Assembly: GCF_042680725.1 (NCBI RefSeq)
Contig: NZ_JBHUEK010000034.1
Span: forward strand, 124,001-188,000
Source: Ferdinandcohnia salidurans
GTDB taxonomy: Bacteria; Bacillota; Bacilli; Bacillales; Bacillaceae_L
Direction of reading: 5' to 3'
DNA length: 64,000 nucleotides
The notes below the pieces were generated by a model. It ran no database searches, was not told the origin of the DNA, and saw only the letters and a list, made by a program, of their open reading frames with translations. Position numbers and translations under genes: made by a program. Below are positions 44,088 to 52,796 of this stretch, piece after piece (positions within the stretch are counted from its first letter, which is position 1; the number at the start of each line of letters is the position of its first letter).

Positions 44088-44996
44088 TCAATTACCCGAT
44101 AGAAAATATTCGTCTACTTTCCTCTTTAAGAAATCGACAGATTCCTTCATTTCTCCTAAACCATTAACCCCATCTTCGATTGAAATCCAGCCAGTAAAAT
44201 TTATATTGGCTAACAGCTGAAAAATGCCATCGTAATCAATAATCCCTTTTCCAATGACACCATGTGCTAACCCCACTGAATATCCTTGTACCAAATGATT
44301 TTCGATATCTTTCATTGAATAACCCTCTTTTAAATAGCGATCACTGGCATGCATCGTGATTAAGCGGGACTTTACTTTTTCCAATAACGCAAGTGGGTCA
44401 TCGCCTGCAAAAACGGCATTTGATGGATCGAAGTTCACGCCAAACCAATCAGATGAGATGCCCTCAACGATTTCCAAATAGATATCTGACTTCTGAGCAA
44501 ATTCAGGATAAATCCAAAAACCATCTTTGTAATGGTTTTCCATTACTAGGTAGACACGCTTACTTTTTGCATAGGGAAGTAGCTCATTTATACAATCAAT
44601 GGTCCATTTTATTCCGTCTTCCCTTGATACCTCTGGTCTTCTTTGCCCAGATAACACCCGGCAGCTTCTAAAATCATCTGGCCCAAGAATGGCCATGGCA
44701 TCAATCATTTCTTTCATCTTGCTCATTTCTTTTACTCGAAAGGCTGGATCGGGATGGGTAAAATCGGGTGATGCGCACATCATAGGAATCACTAGATTGA
44801 CTGATGCAGCTGCCTCTTTCACCTTCTCCAAATAAGACTTTTCAGTAGATTGTAAGAATGTAGGATACATTTCCATTCCATCTGCACCCAGCGTTCCCGC
44901 TTGCTCAATCCACTCAAACACATCCATCTTTCCATTAGATAAATCATCGATATACCCTTTTGGGAAAACTGAAATTCTGATTTTGTTTTCGTTCAT
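44088..44996 (-). CDS. Sugar phosphate isomerase/epimerase (AP endonuclease 2 fold)
   Basis: A 302-aa TIM barrel of the xylose-isomerase-like family. Metal-site segments are LVMENHYKDG (Glu), GVNFDPSNAVFAGDDP (Asp), ITMHASDRYL (His) and WISIEDGVNG (Glu). Enzymes of this fold isomerise or epimerise free or phosphorylated keto sugars, or are dehydratases. It sits between the zinc dehydrogenase and the transporter genes, so it probably acts in the same sugar pathway. Substrate unknown. Confidence 0.85.
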   Translation of the reverse strand: MNENKIRISVFPKGYIDDLSNGKMDVFEWIEQAGTLGADGMEMYPTFLQSTEKSYLEKVKEAAASVNLVIPMMCASPDFTHPDPAFRVKEMSKMKEMIDAMAILGPDDFRSCRVLSGQRRPEVSREDGIKWTIDCINELLPYAKSKRVYLVMENHYKDGFWIYPEFAQKSDIYLEIVEGISSDWFGVNFDPSNAVFAGDDPLALLEKVKSRLITMHASDRYLKEGYSMKDIENHLVQGYSVGLAHGVIGKGIIDYDGIFQLLANINFTGWISIEDGVNGLGEMKESVDFLKRKVDEYFLSGN

Positions 44997-45017
44997 TGAT
45001 TTCTCCTTTTCAATGTT

Positions 45018-46052
45018 TTAGTTTGGCACAATTACAGACTTCGCGTGTTTTAAAGAATCCATTTCATCGAAGGCATTTTGCCAGTTATCTAGTGAATAGA
45101 CTTTCGCCATTGGGAGTGGGTCAATTTCTCCTTTTTGCATTAACAGCAATACCTTTTCCCACATTGGATACGTGTGACTAAACGAACCTTGCAGTCTAGC
45201 AGCTTTTTGAATCAATGGGTCAAGACTAAAGCCAACTGGTGCAGGTCCCCATCCAATCTTTGTAATTTGCCCAGCAGGTCGAACAATCTCGATACTCTGT
45301 TTTAACGTTTGACTAACACCAACCGCATCAAGCACTAAATCTGCGCCAAAACCATCTCCGAAATTGGTTATTTCACGTACAACATCCTGCTTCTCTGCAA
45401 TAAGTACCTCATCTGCACCAAATTGTTTCGCTACTTCTAACCGGTTTGCATCTTTTTCCAAACCAACGACAGTTAATTTTCCTGGCGCAAACAATCTAGC
45501 AATCTGAATACACATTAAGCCAATCGGCCCCGGCCCAAAAACCACAACATGATCGCCAGGTCGAATTCTTGAATGATGAGCAACAGCATTATAAGCAACG
45601 CATGAAGGCTCTGTTAAAGCAGCTTTTTCAAATGGTATTCCATCTGGTACGTGGTGAACGATGGCTTCTCGTGTTTTCACGTACTGAGCCATGGCCCCAT
45701 CTGCTAAAACACCAAAACCTTTTCGATCTGGACATAAATTATATAATCCTGATTTGCAATAAATACAGTTCTCACAAACATATGATGGGGTCTCACTTAC
45801 AACGCGATCTCCCTTCTTAAATTGCGTTACTTCAGAACCTACATCTGCAACGGTTCCTGCAAACTCATGTCCTAAAATAACAGGTCGTTTCACAGCAAAG
45901 CCTTGGATATCATGATACATATGCAAATCACTTCCACAGACTCCTACGGCTTCCACTTTCAATAAAATGTCTTTCGGTCCTATCTTCGGAATCGGTACTT
46001 CTCTAATTTCAACCTTATTTTTACCAGAATCGTAGTTTACAAGCGCCTTCAT
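45018..46052 (-). CDS. Zinc-dependent alcohol/polyol dehydrogenase
   Basis: A 344-aa medium-chain dehydrogenase. Catalytic zinc is held by Cys in GVCGSDLHMYH and by GHEFAG; the structural zinc site is CENCIYCKSGLYNLC (four Cys). NAD binding is at VVVFGPGPIGLMCIQIA. The closest kinds are sorbitol, xylitol and L-threonine type dehydrogenases. ATG at 46052 has AAGGTGATATAC upstream. It lies between the LacI-type regulator and the isomerase, so it likely oxidises the polyol or sugar taken up by the transporter. Confidence 0.9.
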   Translation of the reverse strand: MKALVNYDSGKNKVEIREVPIPKIGPKDILLKVEAVGVCGSDLHMYHDIQGFAVKRPVILGHEFAGTVADVGSEVTQFKKGDRVVSETPSYVCENCIYCKSGLYNLCPDRKGFGVLADGAMAQYVKTREAIVHHVPDGIPFEKAALTEPSCVAYNAVAHHSRIRPGDHVVVFGPGPIGLMCIQIARLFAPGKLTVVGLEKDANRLEVAKQFGADEVLIAEKQDVVREITNFGDGFGADLVLDAVGVSQTLKQSIEIVRPAGQITKIGWGPAPVGFSLDPLIQKAARLQGSFSHTYPMWEKVLLLMQKGEIDPLPMAKVYSLDNWQNAFDEMDSLKHAKSVIVPN

Positions 46053-46071
46053 GTATATCACCTTTTCTTCG

Positions 46072-47082
46072 TTAAATTTTAGGAGAAGAAGAGTTTCCTA
46101 CACTGATTTCGGGTTCGATGAATAGTTGAACGATTTGATGTTGACCTTCTTTATTCAATTGTTCTAATAACAAACTTGCAGCGCGTCTCCCAATTTCACG
46201 TGGAGATTGGACAATGGCTGTCACTTTGGGCATGATGATATCCCACTCATACTCTAACTCTCCAAATGACACCACTGTAAGTTGATCGGGAATAGTAATC
46301 TTGTGGTTTTGACACGCCTTTAATACACCTGCCGTCATATTATTGTTTGAAGAAATGATGGCTGTAGGCACTCTCGCTTCCGATAGAAAATACTCTACTG
46401 CTCGTTGACCTCCTTCATAGGTAAAATCACCAAAAAACTGGTGTTCAGTTGTAAGTCGATAATGAGTTAGTGACTGTAAAACGGCTTCGTACCTAAGTCT
46501 TCCGTGAACAGTGTTCAAATCTCCATGAACGACACCGATTTCTTTATGCCCTAATTCATAGAGGTATGTAACTAACTTTTCCATGCCGGCAAAATTATCG
46601 TCTGCCACTATATTAACGGGCAGATGAGAAATGGGGCGATCAACAAGGACAATGGGAATGTTTCTTTCGACTAACAAAAGAATATCTTCGTTTACTTGAC
46701 CCGTAGAACAAAGAATGATTCCGTCAACACGTTGCTCGTAAAAGAGTTGTAAATTTTTTCGTTCAATATCAGGATTTTCATTTGTGGAGCTGATGATGAA
46801 TAGATAGTCTTTCTCAAAGATAACTTCTTCAATACCTTTGGCCAAAGTCATCTGGAAGGGGTTGGTAATGTTAGATAGAAGAACAGCAATTGTTTTTGAG
46901 ACGGATGACTTCAAACTTCTTGCTATCATGTTTGGGGAGTAGTTTAGGGCTTTTATAGCTGCGTATACTTTGTTTTTCAGTTCAATATGGACGTTACCAG
47001 TATGATTAATGACTTTCGATGCAGTACCAATAGACACACCAGCTAACTCTGCAACATCTCGTATCGTCACCTTTTTAGTCAT
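46072..47082 (-). CDS. LacI-family transcriptional regulator of the sugar cluster
   Basis: 336 aa. The N-terminal helix-turn-helix is VTIRDVAELAGVSIGTASKVINHTGN and the hinge is NYSPNMIARSLKSS, followed by a periplasmic-binding-protein fold that senses the effector. It is the first gene of the row that runs leftward to 39393. A palindromic operator lies in front of it, so it probably represses itself; it may control the rest of the cluster. Confidence 0.92.
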   Translation of the reverse strand: MTKKVTIRDVAELAGVSIGTASKVINHTGNVHIELKNKVYAAIKALNYSPNMIARSLKSSVSKTIAVLLSNITNPFQMTLAKGIEEVIFEKDYLFIISSTNENPDIERKNLQLFYEQRVDGIILCSTGQVNEDILLLVERNIPIVLVDRPISHLPVNIVADDNFAGMEKLVTYLYELGHKEIGVVHGDLNTVHGRLRYEAVLQSLTHYRLTTEHQFFGDFTYEGGQRAVEYFLSEARVPTAIISSNNNMTAGVLKACQNHKITIPDQLTVVSFGELEYEWDIIMPKVTAIVQSPREIGRRAASLLLEQLNKEGQHQIVQLFIEPEISVGNSSSPKI

Positions 47083-47105
47083 GGTATACTTCCTATTTTT
47101 TATTA

Positions 47106-47119
47106 ATGAAACGTTTCAT
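47106..47119. promoter_or_regulatory. Palindromic LacI/CcpA-type operator
   Basis: A perfect palindrome ATGAAACGTTTCAT with central CG, typical of LacI-family operators. It lies 24 bases before the lacI-type start codon. Confidence 0.82.
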
Positions 47120-47297
47120 CGAATAGAGCATAACAACGAATTTGAATATTGTCAATTCATTAAATATTTGTGAAAATAAGGAATTCCACTATATTTCTAT
47201 GCTGTTTTTTACAAGAAAACCCTTTATTTTGGACTTTCAAGCAGGTTCTTTTTTAAAAAAGAAGAAAGGAATTTTTTTCATAGACTGATTTCGACAC

Positions 47298-47330
47298 TAA
47301 AAAAATGACACCAGCTAATATACGGTGTCA
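47298..47330 (-). terminator. Terminator of the lspA-like gene
   Basis: On the minus strand TGACACC (rc of 47324-47330) pairs with GGTGTCA (rc of 47306-47312), followed by seven T. Confidence 0.87.
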
Positions 47331-47371
47331 AAGGTTTAGTGATGTACATTTTGATAAAACACGATGAAGCT

Positions 47372-47851
47372 TCATGATTCTGAAGCTGCAGTCCTTCTCT
47401 TTTTAAGAGGCTCTACGATTATCGCATCTACTAAAATTAGAAGAATACCGAAATTGAGGGCATAATCTGCTAGATTTAGTATACCTCCACGGGATTGAAA
47501 ATGGATAAAGTCTGTGACTTGGTTAAATAAGATCCGATCGATGGCATTTCCAATTGCACCGCCAACATAAAGTCCGTACCCTACTTCTATAAAGACCCCA
47601 TTTATATGCCCCTTCTTACGCATATAGATGACAATACCTACAACGATCACGGCTACAGGAATAAATAGACGGCCATATCCTTCAAACATACCAAAAGCTG
47701 CTCCACTATTTTGATAGTGAGTAAAATTAAGAACACCCTTCAACACTTCTATTGTATCTCCGACCTCTAAGTGGGTACGTATCATATATTTTGAAATTTG
47801 ATCAAGTAGTATAGCAATTATAGCAACTGTATAGAAAAGGATGGGGATCAC
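47372..47851 (-). CDS. lspA: Signal peptidase II (LspA family)
   Basis: A 159-aa membrane protease that removes signal peptides from lipoproteins. Four helices, with the family motifs LDQISKYMIR, HYQNSGAAFGMF and the two catalytic Asp regions GGAIGNAIDRI and ILNLADYALNFG. It starts with GTG. It does not lie in the usual lspA-rluD-pyr neighbourhood, so it may be a second copy; the window cannot decide this. It is followed by a good terminator. Confidence 0.92.
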   Translation of the reverse strand: MIPILFYTVAIIAILLDQISKYMIRTHLEVGDTIEVLKGVLNFTHYQNSGAAFGMFEGYGRLFIPVAVIVVGIVIYMRKKGHINGVFIEVGYGLYVGGAIGNAIDRILFNQVTDFIHFQSRGGILNLADYALNFGILLILVDAIIVEPLKKRRTAASES

Positions 47852-48121
47852 ACTTTCTTTGTTTATTGTAAGTTAGGTTTCATTTTAATAGATTGATTCT
47901 TGTTAATATAGTATTCTGCTTAACTATAAAACACCTATTTTTAAACATATTTAGTAAGTCTCTCCCCTATAGAGTCATTTCCATTTATTAATAACATTCA
48001 TTTTAAAAATAAAGAAAATGAAAAAAGGCTTTTAAAAAAGGCTTTTCATAGTTTTATGTCCAAGCACTTTGATCTTTTTCTTAATCTTATATATTGAATT
48101 CAATTAAAGGAGGTGAATAAT

Positions 48122-48940
48122 ATGCCAAAACCAGCACCAATTCCACCGAATTCTAATTTTGTTGTAAATGCAGGAGGGGCACCATCCCTTCAAGAAGGGA
48201 TAGTGGCAGATTTACCCCTGGCAGGAACCCCTGGTCGTCTTTATTTAGCTACCGACCAAGGAATTCTGTATCGTGATACAGGCACCCAGTGGGTTGCCGC
48301 TTTGCAATTTGTAGTAAATGGAGGAGGCGCTCCAGTTCTTCAAGAAGGTTCAAGTCTCCCAGATCCAGGAACTCCAGGAAGGTTATTTTTGGACACTACA
48401 ACAGGAATTTTATATCGAGATACTGGGACTGAATGGGATGCGTTGCAATTGGGACCACAGGGAGTTCAAGGTCCACAGGGACCACAAGGACCTCAAGGGC
48501 CAACAGGTCCTGCAGCTCCCCGGTCATACGGTTCCATTTATGGTAATAATACGAGTAGAAACATAACCTTAAATTCAGCTATACAATTTGATATTAATGG
48601 TCTGTCTAATGGCGGTACTAATCCTGATGCACAACTTGATAGGATTACTGCAATAACCGCAGGCGATTATGAGATCACGGCGGAAATTATTATTAGTCAA
48701 ACCACAGAGGAGTTTGTTCGCCTAGGGATTTTTTTAAATGGCAACACATTCGTTGCTCCTCTGCCAGGCTCCATAATGGATCAAGGCGCAAATGATGCAG
48801 CTGTTGGTTGTACGATTGGAAAAACCGTATACGCACATTTAGATACAGGAGATTTTGTCCAATTAATACCAATGATAGTCCAAAACAGTGGTACTTTTCA
48901 GACATATTCAAATGCCACTCTTACTATGCGTCTGCTATAA
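48122..48940 (+). CDS. Collagen-like, BclA-type spore-surface protein
   Basis: 272 aa. Two N-terminal repeats of about 45 residues share FVVNxGGAPxLQEG, GTPGRLxL and GILYRDTGTxW (about 11-58 and 63-108). A short collagen segment follows, six to seven GPQ/GPT triplets (about 113-132). The C-terminal 135 residues (YGSIYGNNTSRNITLNSAIQFD to the end LTMRLL) resemble the trimeric jelly-roll of BclA-type exosporium glycoproteins. There is no signal peptide, as usual for proteins deposited on the spore by the mother cell. AAAGGAGGTG lies before the ATG. Role on the spore surface is inferred. Confidence 0.83.
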   Translation: MPKPAPIPPNSNFVVNAGGAPSLQEGIVADLPLAGTPGRLYLATDQGILYRDTGTQWVAALQFVVNGGGAPVLQEGSSLPDPGTPGRLFLDTTTGILYRDTGTEWDALQLGPQGVQGPQGPQGPQGPTGPAAPRSYGSIYGNNTSRNITLNSAIQFDINGLSNGGTNPDAQLDRITAITAGDYEITAEIIISQTTEEFVRLGIFLNGNTFVAPLPGSIMDQGANDAAVGCTIGKTVYAHLDTGDFVQLIPMIVQNSGTFQTYSNATLTMRLL

Positions 48941-49187
48941 GTCCAAATAGACAATGAAGAAAAGTAAAGAATATCATGATTCCCTTGAAACTTATCAAAT
49001 GAAGTGGCTTTCTGGGTAGTAGATTCACCACTGTTTTTTCTATTACTTTCTTTGGGCTAGCATAAATTTGTCGATTTATAATCATATACTATTGGGAGAT
49101 TGTTGGTTAAAAATTAAGCAAATTTATATGAAATAAGATAGGGATACCCCATTCATTGAGGCTTCCCTATTCTTGTTGATTATTATT

Positions 49188-50078
49188 CTAATCACTTCCC
49201 CCACCACAGCTAGAGCAAGAACTACTACAAGACGAGGTAGAACTACATGAGTTACCTGAACCACAACTTGTGCAGCTTGATGAACTAGCGACACCTGTTT
49301 TCATGTAACTTGAGAATTCATCATAATGGAAATAAGAAACAGATAAGAATGGAACGAGCATGGCGTTGAAGTTTTTCTGAATTTTACTTTTTCTCATCTT
49401 CTCCTGTACGACACGTTTTTCATAATCTTTGACGCTATTGGCTGTTTTTTTCATGGAGGAAATCAACGAGAGTATTGTACTAAAATAGTTGCTATCACTT
49501 TTAAAATACTTATCTATCAGTTCGTTTTCTGATAAAGTTTTAAACTCCTCAACGATCGTTGGATTTACAGGATGCCTGAAAAATCCCTTATACAAATGGA
49601 TGTTCTCTTTTCTAATGAAAAAAAGCTCAGCATACACCCAATCAAAAAATCCGCGCAAATCAGGATCAGGCGTCTTTGTGACATTGGGACTGTGATGAAG
49701 AATACTGCCCGCATATTTTTTTGAAAAATCATCATACTCACAGGTAAACATAAGCATTTCATGCCACAGTTCATCGACTTTGTCGCTAAACATTGGGGAT
49801 TCTTTCAAAAGAGAAGTCAAAATAAAATAGCGTTTTAAATCGAGCAGACGCCAATTATATTCATTTTCTTTTACCTTTTTTTCATTCTTTACCCTCTCTT
49901 CTACGTTTTTCATGTAATTTTTACTAAGGGATTGCTCCAAGTTTTCACTTAGTTTTTTAAGCCCTTTTAGTGATTTTGTTTCTATTGATTTAGGAGATAA
50001 ACCATATGTAAATGAGAGTTTTTTGCGTAAGAAAAGAATAAACCAAATTACAATCGCAAGCAGGACTATCCATTCCAT
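49188..50078 (-). CDS. Membrane-anchored protein with Cys/Ser/Gly-rich tail
   Basis: 296 aa. One N-terminal membrane helix (about 2-17), a charged helical region (about 40-75), then a domain with KVDELWHEMLMFTCEYDDFSKKYAGSILHHSP that resembles the His-containing core of glycine-rich-domain (DUF1399-like) proteins. The last 30 residues are Ser/Cys/Gly only (SSSSCTSCGSGNSCSS and SSCSSCGGGSD, eight Cys in all), a tail seen in several uncharacterised membrane proteins. It may bind metal or form crosslinks; function unknown. Confidence 0.7.
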   Translation of the reverse strand: MEWIVLLAIVIWFILFLRKKLSFTYGLSPKSIETKSLKGLKKLSENLEQSLSKNYMKNVEERVKNEKKVKENEYNWRLLDLKRYFILTSLLKESPMFSDKVDELWHEMLMFTCEYDDFSKKYAGSILHHSPNVTKTPDPDLRGFFDWVYAELFFIRKENIHLYKGFFRHPVNPTIVEEFKTLSENELIDKYFKSDSNYFSTILSLISSMKKTANSVKDYEKRVVQEKMRKSKIQKNFNAMLVPFLSVSYFHYDEFSSYMKTGVASSSSCTSCGSGNSCSSTSSCSSSCSSCGGGSD

Positions 50079-50206
50079 CGAATTCCCCCTTTATATTAGG
50101 ATATATTTAAAGCTTCAGGTACCCACTCAAATTCTCCAGGTCCACCCCGCTTATGCCGATGTTTTATTTACGTTAACTCGCTGGAAAAGTTTCACTTTTT
50201 GAATAG

Positions 50207-50246
50207 TGACAATAAAAAATACCTGGTTCATATCATATATGAACCA
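50207..50246 (-). terminator. Terminator of the 136-aa lipoprotein gene
   Basis: TGGTTCATAT (50224-50233) pairs perfectly with ATATGAACCA (50237-50246). On the minus strand the stem is followed by GGTATTTTTTATTG. Confidence 0.85.
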
Positions 50247-50250
50247 AGCA

Positions 50251-50661
50251 TTATTCTAATAATGATTTATATTCGTCAACATCATCAAATTCTGTATCAA
50301 TATATACAGGAGTGGCATCGACATTTTTCAATGTGATGGGTTTTCCATCATTTATTTGCTTGACGATTACTTCAAAAGAGTTGTCACTATTTAGTGTAAT
50401 CTCCAATTCTTGCAGTTCGCCGTTTATTTTATATAAACCATTTTCTAATTCTTCATAGGTTCCCTTATCTACTTCTCTATTATCAATGTATTCAACAAAA
50501 CTATGATCCTCAGGTTGAAATGTCATTTGAACAATATATCCATTCACATGTTCGCTTTGATAAGCTCCTTTTAAGAGTAGGGTTTTGTTAGGGGCACACC
50601 CAACTAAAAGCAATGCAAATACAATTACTAAAACGAATATTCCCAATTTGTTATTTCTCAT
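50251..50661 (-). CDS. Small lipoprotein of unknown function
   Basis: 136 aa with a signal peptide and lipobox LLVGC (Cys22). The mature part (APNKTLLLKGAYQSEHVNGYIVQMTFQPEDHSF) looks like a small beta-sandwich, with an acidic C-terminus, DTEFDDVDEYKSLLE. Ribosome site GGGGGAC. No family recognised. Confidence 0.7.
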   Translation of the reverse strand: MRNNKLGIFVLVIVFALLLVGCAPNKTLLLKGAYQSEHVNGYIVQMTFQPEDHSFVEYIDNREVDKGTYEELENGLYKINGELQELEITLNSDNSFEVIVKQINDGKPITLKNVDATPVYIDTEFDDVDEYKSLLE

Positions 50662-50684
50662 AAAAGTCCCCCAATCATTCAGAA

Positions 50685-50710
50685 AGGCAAACGGATATGT
50701 CCGTTTGCCT
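50685..50710 (-). terminator. Terminator of atoE
   Basis: A perfect 11-bp stem, AGGCAAACGGA (50685-50695) with TCCGTTTGCCT (50700-50710). It lies 6 bases beyond the atoE stop. The T tail is short. Confidence 0.8.
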
Positions 50711-50715
50711 CTATT

Positions 50716-52038
50716 TTATAACAATAATAGACCAATTGAAATCGGAATGAAGCTATAAAAGAGAATCATGACACAGAATCCCATAATATCGCGAATATGC
50801 AAACCTGCAATTGCTAAAGCAGGCAAGGCCCAGAATGGTTGAATCATATTCGTCCAGGCATCTCCCCATGCCACACCCACTGCTGTTTTCGCAAGATCTG
50901 CATTAATAGCCGCCGCTGCTTCAATCATAATTGGTCCCTGTACGGCCCACTGACCACCACCGGATGGTACAAATACATTTATTAGCCCACCACTGAGAAA
51001 CGAAAAGAATGGTAGAGTTTGAGCATTTGCAAATGAGACGAACCATAAAGCCATTTCCTGAGAAAGGCCAGATAAGGTAACCATCCCCATGATCCCAGCA
51101 TAGAACGGGAATTGAATGATGATTCCCCCTGCATTTTTGACTCCGTTTGTGACGGTATTTAAGAACTGTTTCGGTGTTTTGTGCAGCATGATTCCTAAGA
51201 ATAAGAAAATAAAGTTTACGATATTAATATTTAAATCGAAGCCCTTAGTAACAAAATGATAGACGATAAAGCCTAATCCCATGATACCAATCAGCATCGA
51301 AACAATCACACTGTTTTCAATTTTTTCAGCTGGTGTAGATGGATTGATCGTTTCAGTTGTGGATGACGTGTCATCTGGTAGCTTCCAGCTGGATCGATCT
51401 TGAGCCAGTGTATTTGAGCTTTTCATCAAGAATCGATTAAAAATAGGTAATGTGATTACCAGTGCTGCCACAATAAAGAGATTGGCCGGACTAAAAAGGG
51501 TTTCACTTACTGGAATGACTCCCATTTTTTCTTCTAAAAAGTGACCAGAGGTTGCCACTGTCAATGGAATCGAAGCTGAGAACCCACCATGCCAAACCAA
51601 AAATCCACTATACGCCCCAGCTACTAAAATACGAAAATCTGCTGATGGGACTTGCCTCGCCACATGGATGGCAAACAGGGCTCCTACTACCAATCCGAAA
51701 CCATAATTAATTAAACAAGCAATGGCGGATACAAACGTGACAAGCATGACGGCATGCGCCGGTGTTTTGGCCAAATTACTCAATCGTGCTAGAAAATTCT
51801 TGATAACTGGCGCATTCGCTAATACATACCCCGTTACCACAACCAGAGACATTTGCATGGTGAAGGCGAGTAAATCCCAAAATCCTGTTCCCCAATGTGT
51901 AACCATTTCGACGGGTCCGCTTTCTGTAAACAAGATGCCAATGATAAACACTAAGAAGGTAAGAATAATCGCAAAAATAAAGGCATCTGGAAGAAACCGC
52001 TGAACGAGTCGAACAAAGAAATTTGTTATCGCTTTCAA
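50716..52038 (-). CDS. atoE: Short-chain fatty acid transporter (AtoE family)
   Basis: 440 aa with about ten membrane helices. Family stretches include FVRLVQRFLPDAFIFAIILTFLVF at the start, TPAHAVMLVTFVSAIACLINYGFGLVVGALFA, and GGLINVFVPSGGGQWAVQGPIMIEAA near residue 350. AtoE proteins import short-chain fatty acids such as acetoacetate or butyrate. No acyl-CoA transferase genes are adjacent, so the substrate here is uncertain. Confidence 0.9.
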   Translation of the reverse strand: MKAITNFFVRLVQRFLPDAFIFAIILTFLVFIIGILFTESGPVEMVTHWGTGFWDLLAFTMQMSLVVVTGYVLANAPVIKNFLARLSNLAKTPAHAVMLVTFVSAIACLINYGFGLVVGALFAIHVARQVPSADFRILVAGAYSGFLVWHGGFSASIPLTVATSGHFLEEKMGVIPVSETLFSPANLFIVAALVITLPIFNRFLMKSSNTLAQDRSSWKLPDDTSSTTETINPSTPAEKIENSVIVSMLIGIMGLGFIVYHFVTKGFDLNINIVNFIFLFLGIMLHKTPKQFLNTVTNGVKNAGGIIIQFPFYAGIMGMVTLSGLSQEMALWFVSFANAQTLPFFSFLSGGLINVFVPSGGGQWAVQGPIMIEAAAAINADLAKTAVGVAWGDAWTNMIQPFWALPALAIAGLHIRDIMGFCVMILFYSFIPISIGLLLL

Positions 52039-52125
52039 TTCCTCACTCCCCTTATAAGTAATTGCTACATTGTATTCGGACTAGGTCTAGAATATGAAAA
52101 TACCTAGTTTCAGAGAATGCAAAAA

Positions 52126-52156
52126 AGGCCTCTTCCTATACGAGAAGAGACCTTTA
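52126..52156 (-). terminator. Terminator of the DJ-1/PfpI gene
   Basis: AAAGGCCTCTTC (52126-52137) pairs with GAAGAGACCTTT (52145-52156), one mismatch. On the minus strand it is followed by TTTTTTGCA. Confidence 0.8.
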
Positions 52157-52170
52157 GAACAAAAACGTTC

Positions 52171-52677
52171 TTATAATTTATTTAAGATTTCTTTAATAAA
52201 TGCCGGCTCGTCTTTTGGTGTACGGGACGTAATGATATTTCCGTCAACCACTACCTCTTGGTCTAAGAAGGTTGATCCAGCGTTTTTCAAATCATCACGG
52301 ATTCCAATGTACGAAGTAGCACTTACCCCTTTTAGGATATCCGCACTAATCATAACTTGTGGTCCATGACAAATACCAGCAATCACTTTCCCTTGTTCAT
52401 TTGCTTGTTTTACAAATTGTACGACTTCATCATTTACTCGTAGTGCCTCTGGAGCAGAGCCACCAGGAATAATAACCGCATCATAATCGTCAGCCTTTAC
52501 TTCACTTATGGAAAGGTCAGATGTATATGATACAGTCCCTTTCTTCCCTTTAAGTTCAGCGCCTTTTTCAATTCCAACAACAACGGTTTCATGACCTGCT
52601 TCATTCATTGCATCATAAGGATTCTTCATCTCTGAATCTTCATAGCCATTATCAAGTAAAAAGCATACTTTTGCCAT
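52171..52677 (-). CDS. DJ-1/PfpI-family protein (glyoxalase/deglycase or protease-like)
   Basis: 168 aa. The nucleophile Cys lies in AGICHGPQVMISADIL (Cys near 103), with the family stretch DYDAVIIPGGSAPEALR before it and the conserved Glu in NGYEDSEM at the start. Members act as stress-related glyoxalases, deglycases or peptidases. Similar to B. subtilis YraA/YfkM. Single-gene unit. Confidence 0.9.
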   Translation of the reverse strand: MAKVCFLLDNGYEDSEMKNPYDAMNEAGHETVVVGIEKGAELKGKKGTVSYTSDLSISEVKADDYDAVIIPGGSAPEALRVNDEVVQFVKQANEQGKVIAGICHGPQVMISADILKGVSATSYIGIRDDLKNAGSTFLDQEVVVDGNIITSRTPKDEPAFIKEILNKL

Positions 52678-52796
52678 TCTTCCATCACTCCTATGTATTG
52701 GTATTTATTTCTATTTTAATAGATTCTTGTTGTTACTTCAAATAAAGTGATCTGTAAATTTCATCATAATTTGTATTCGACATACCAATACAATCA

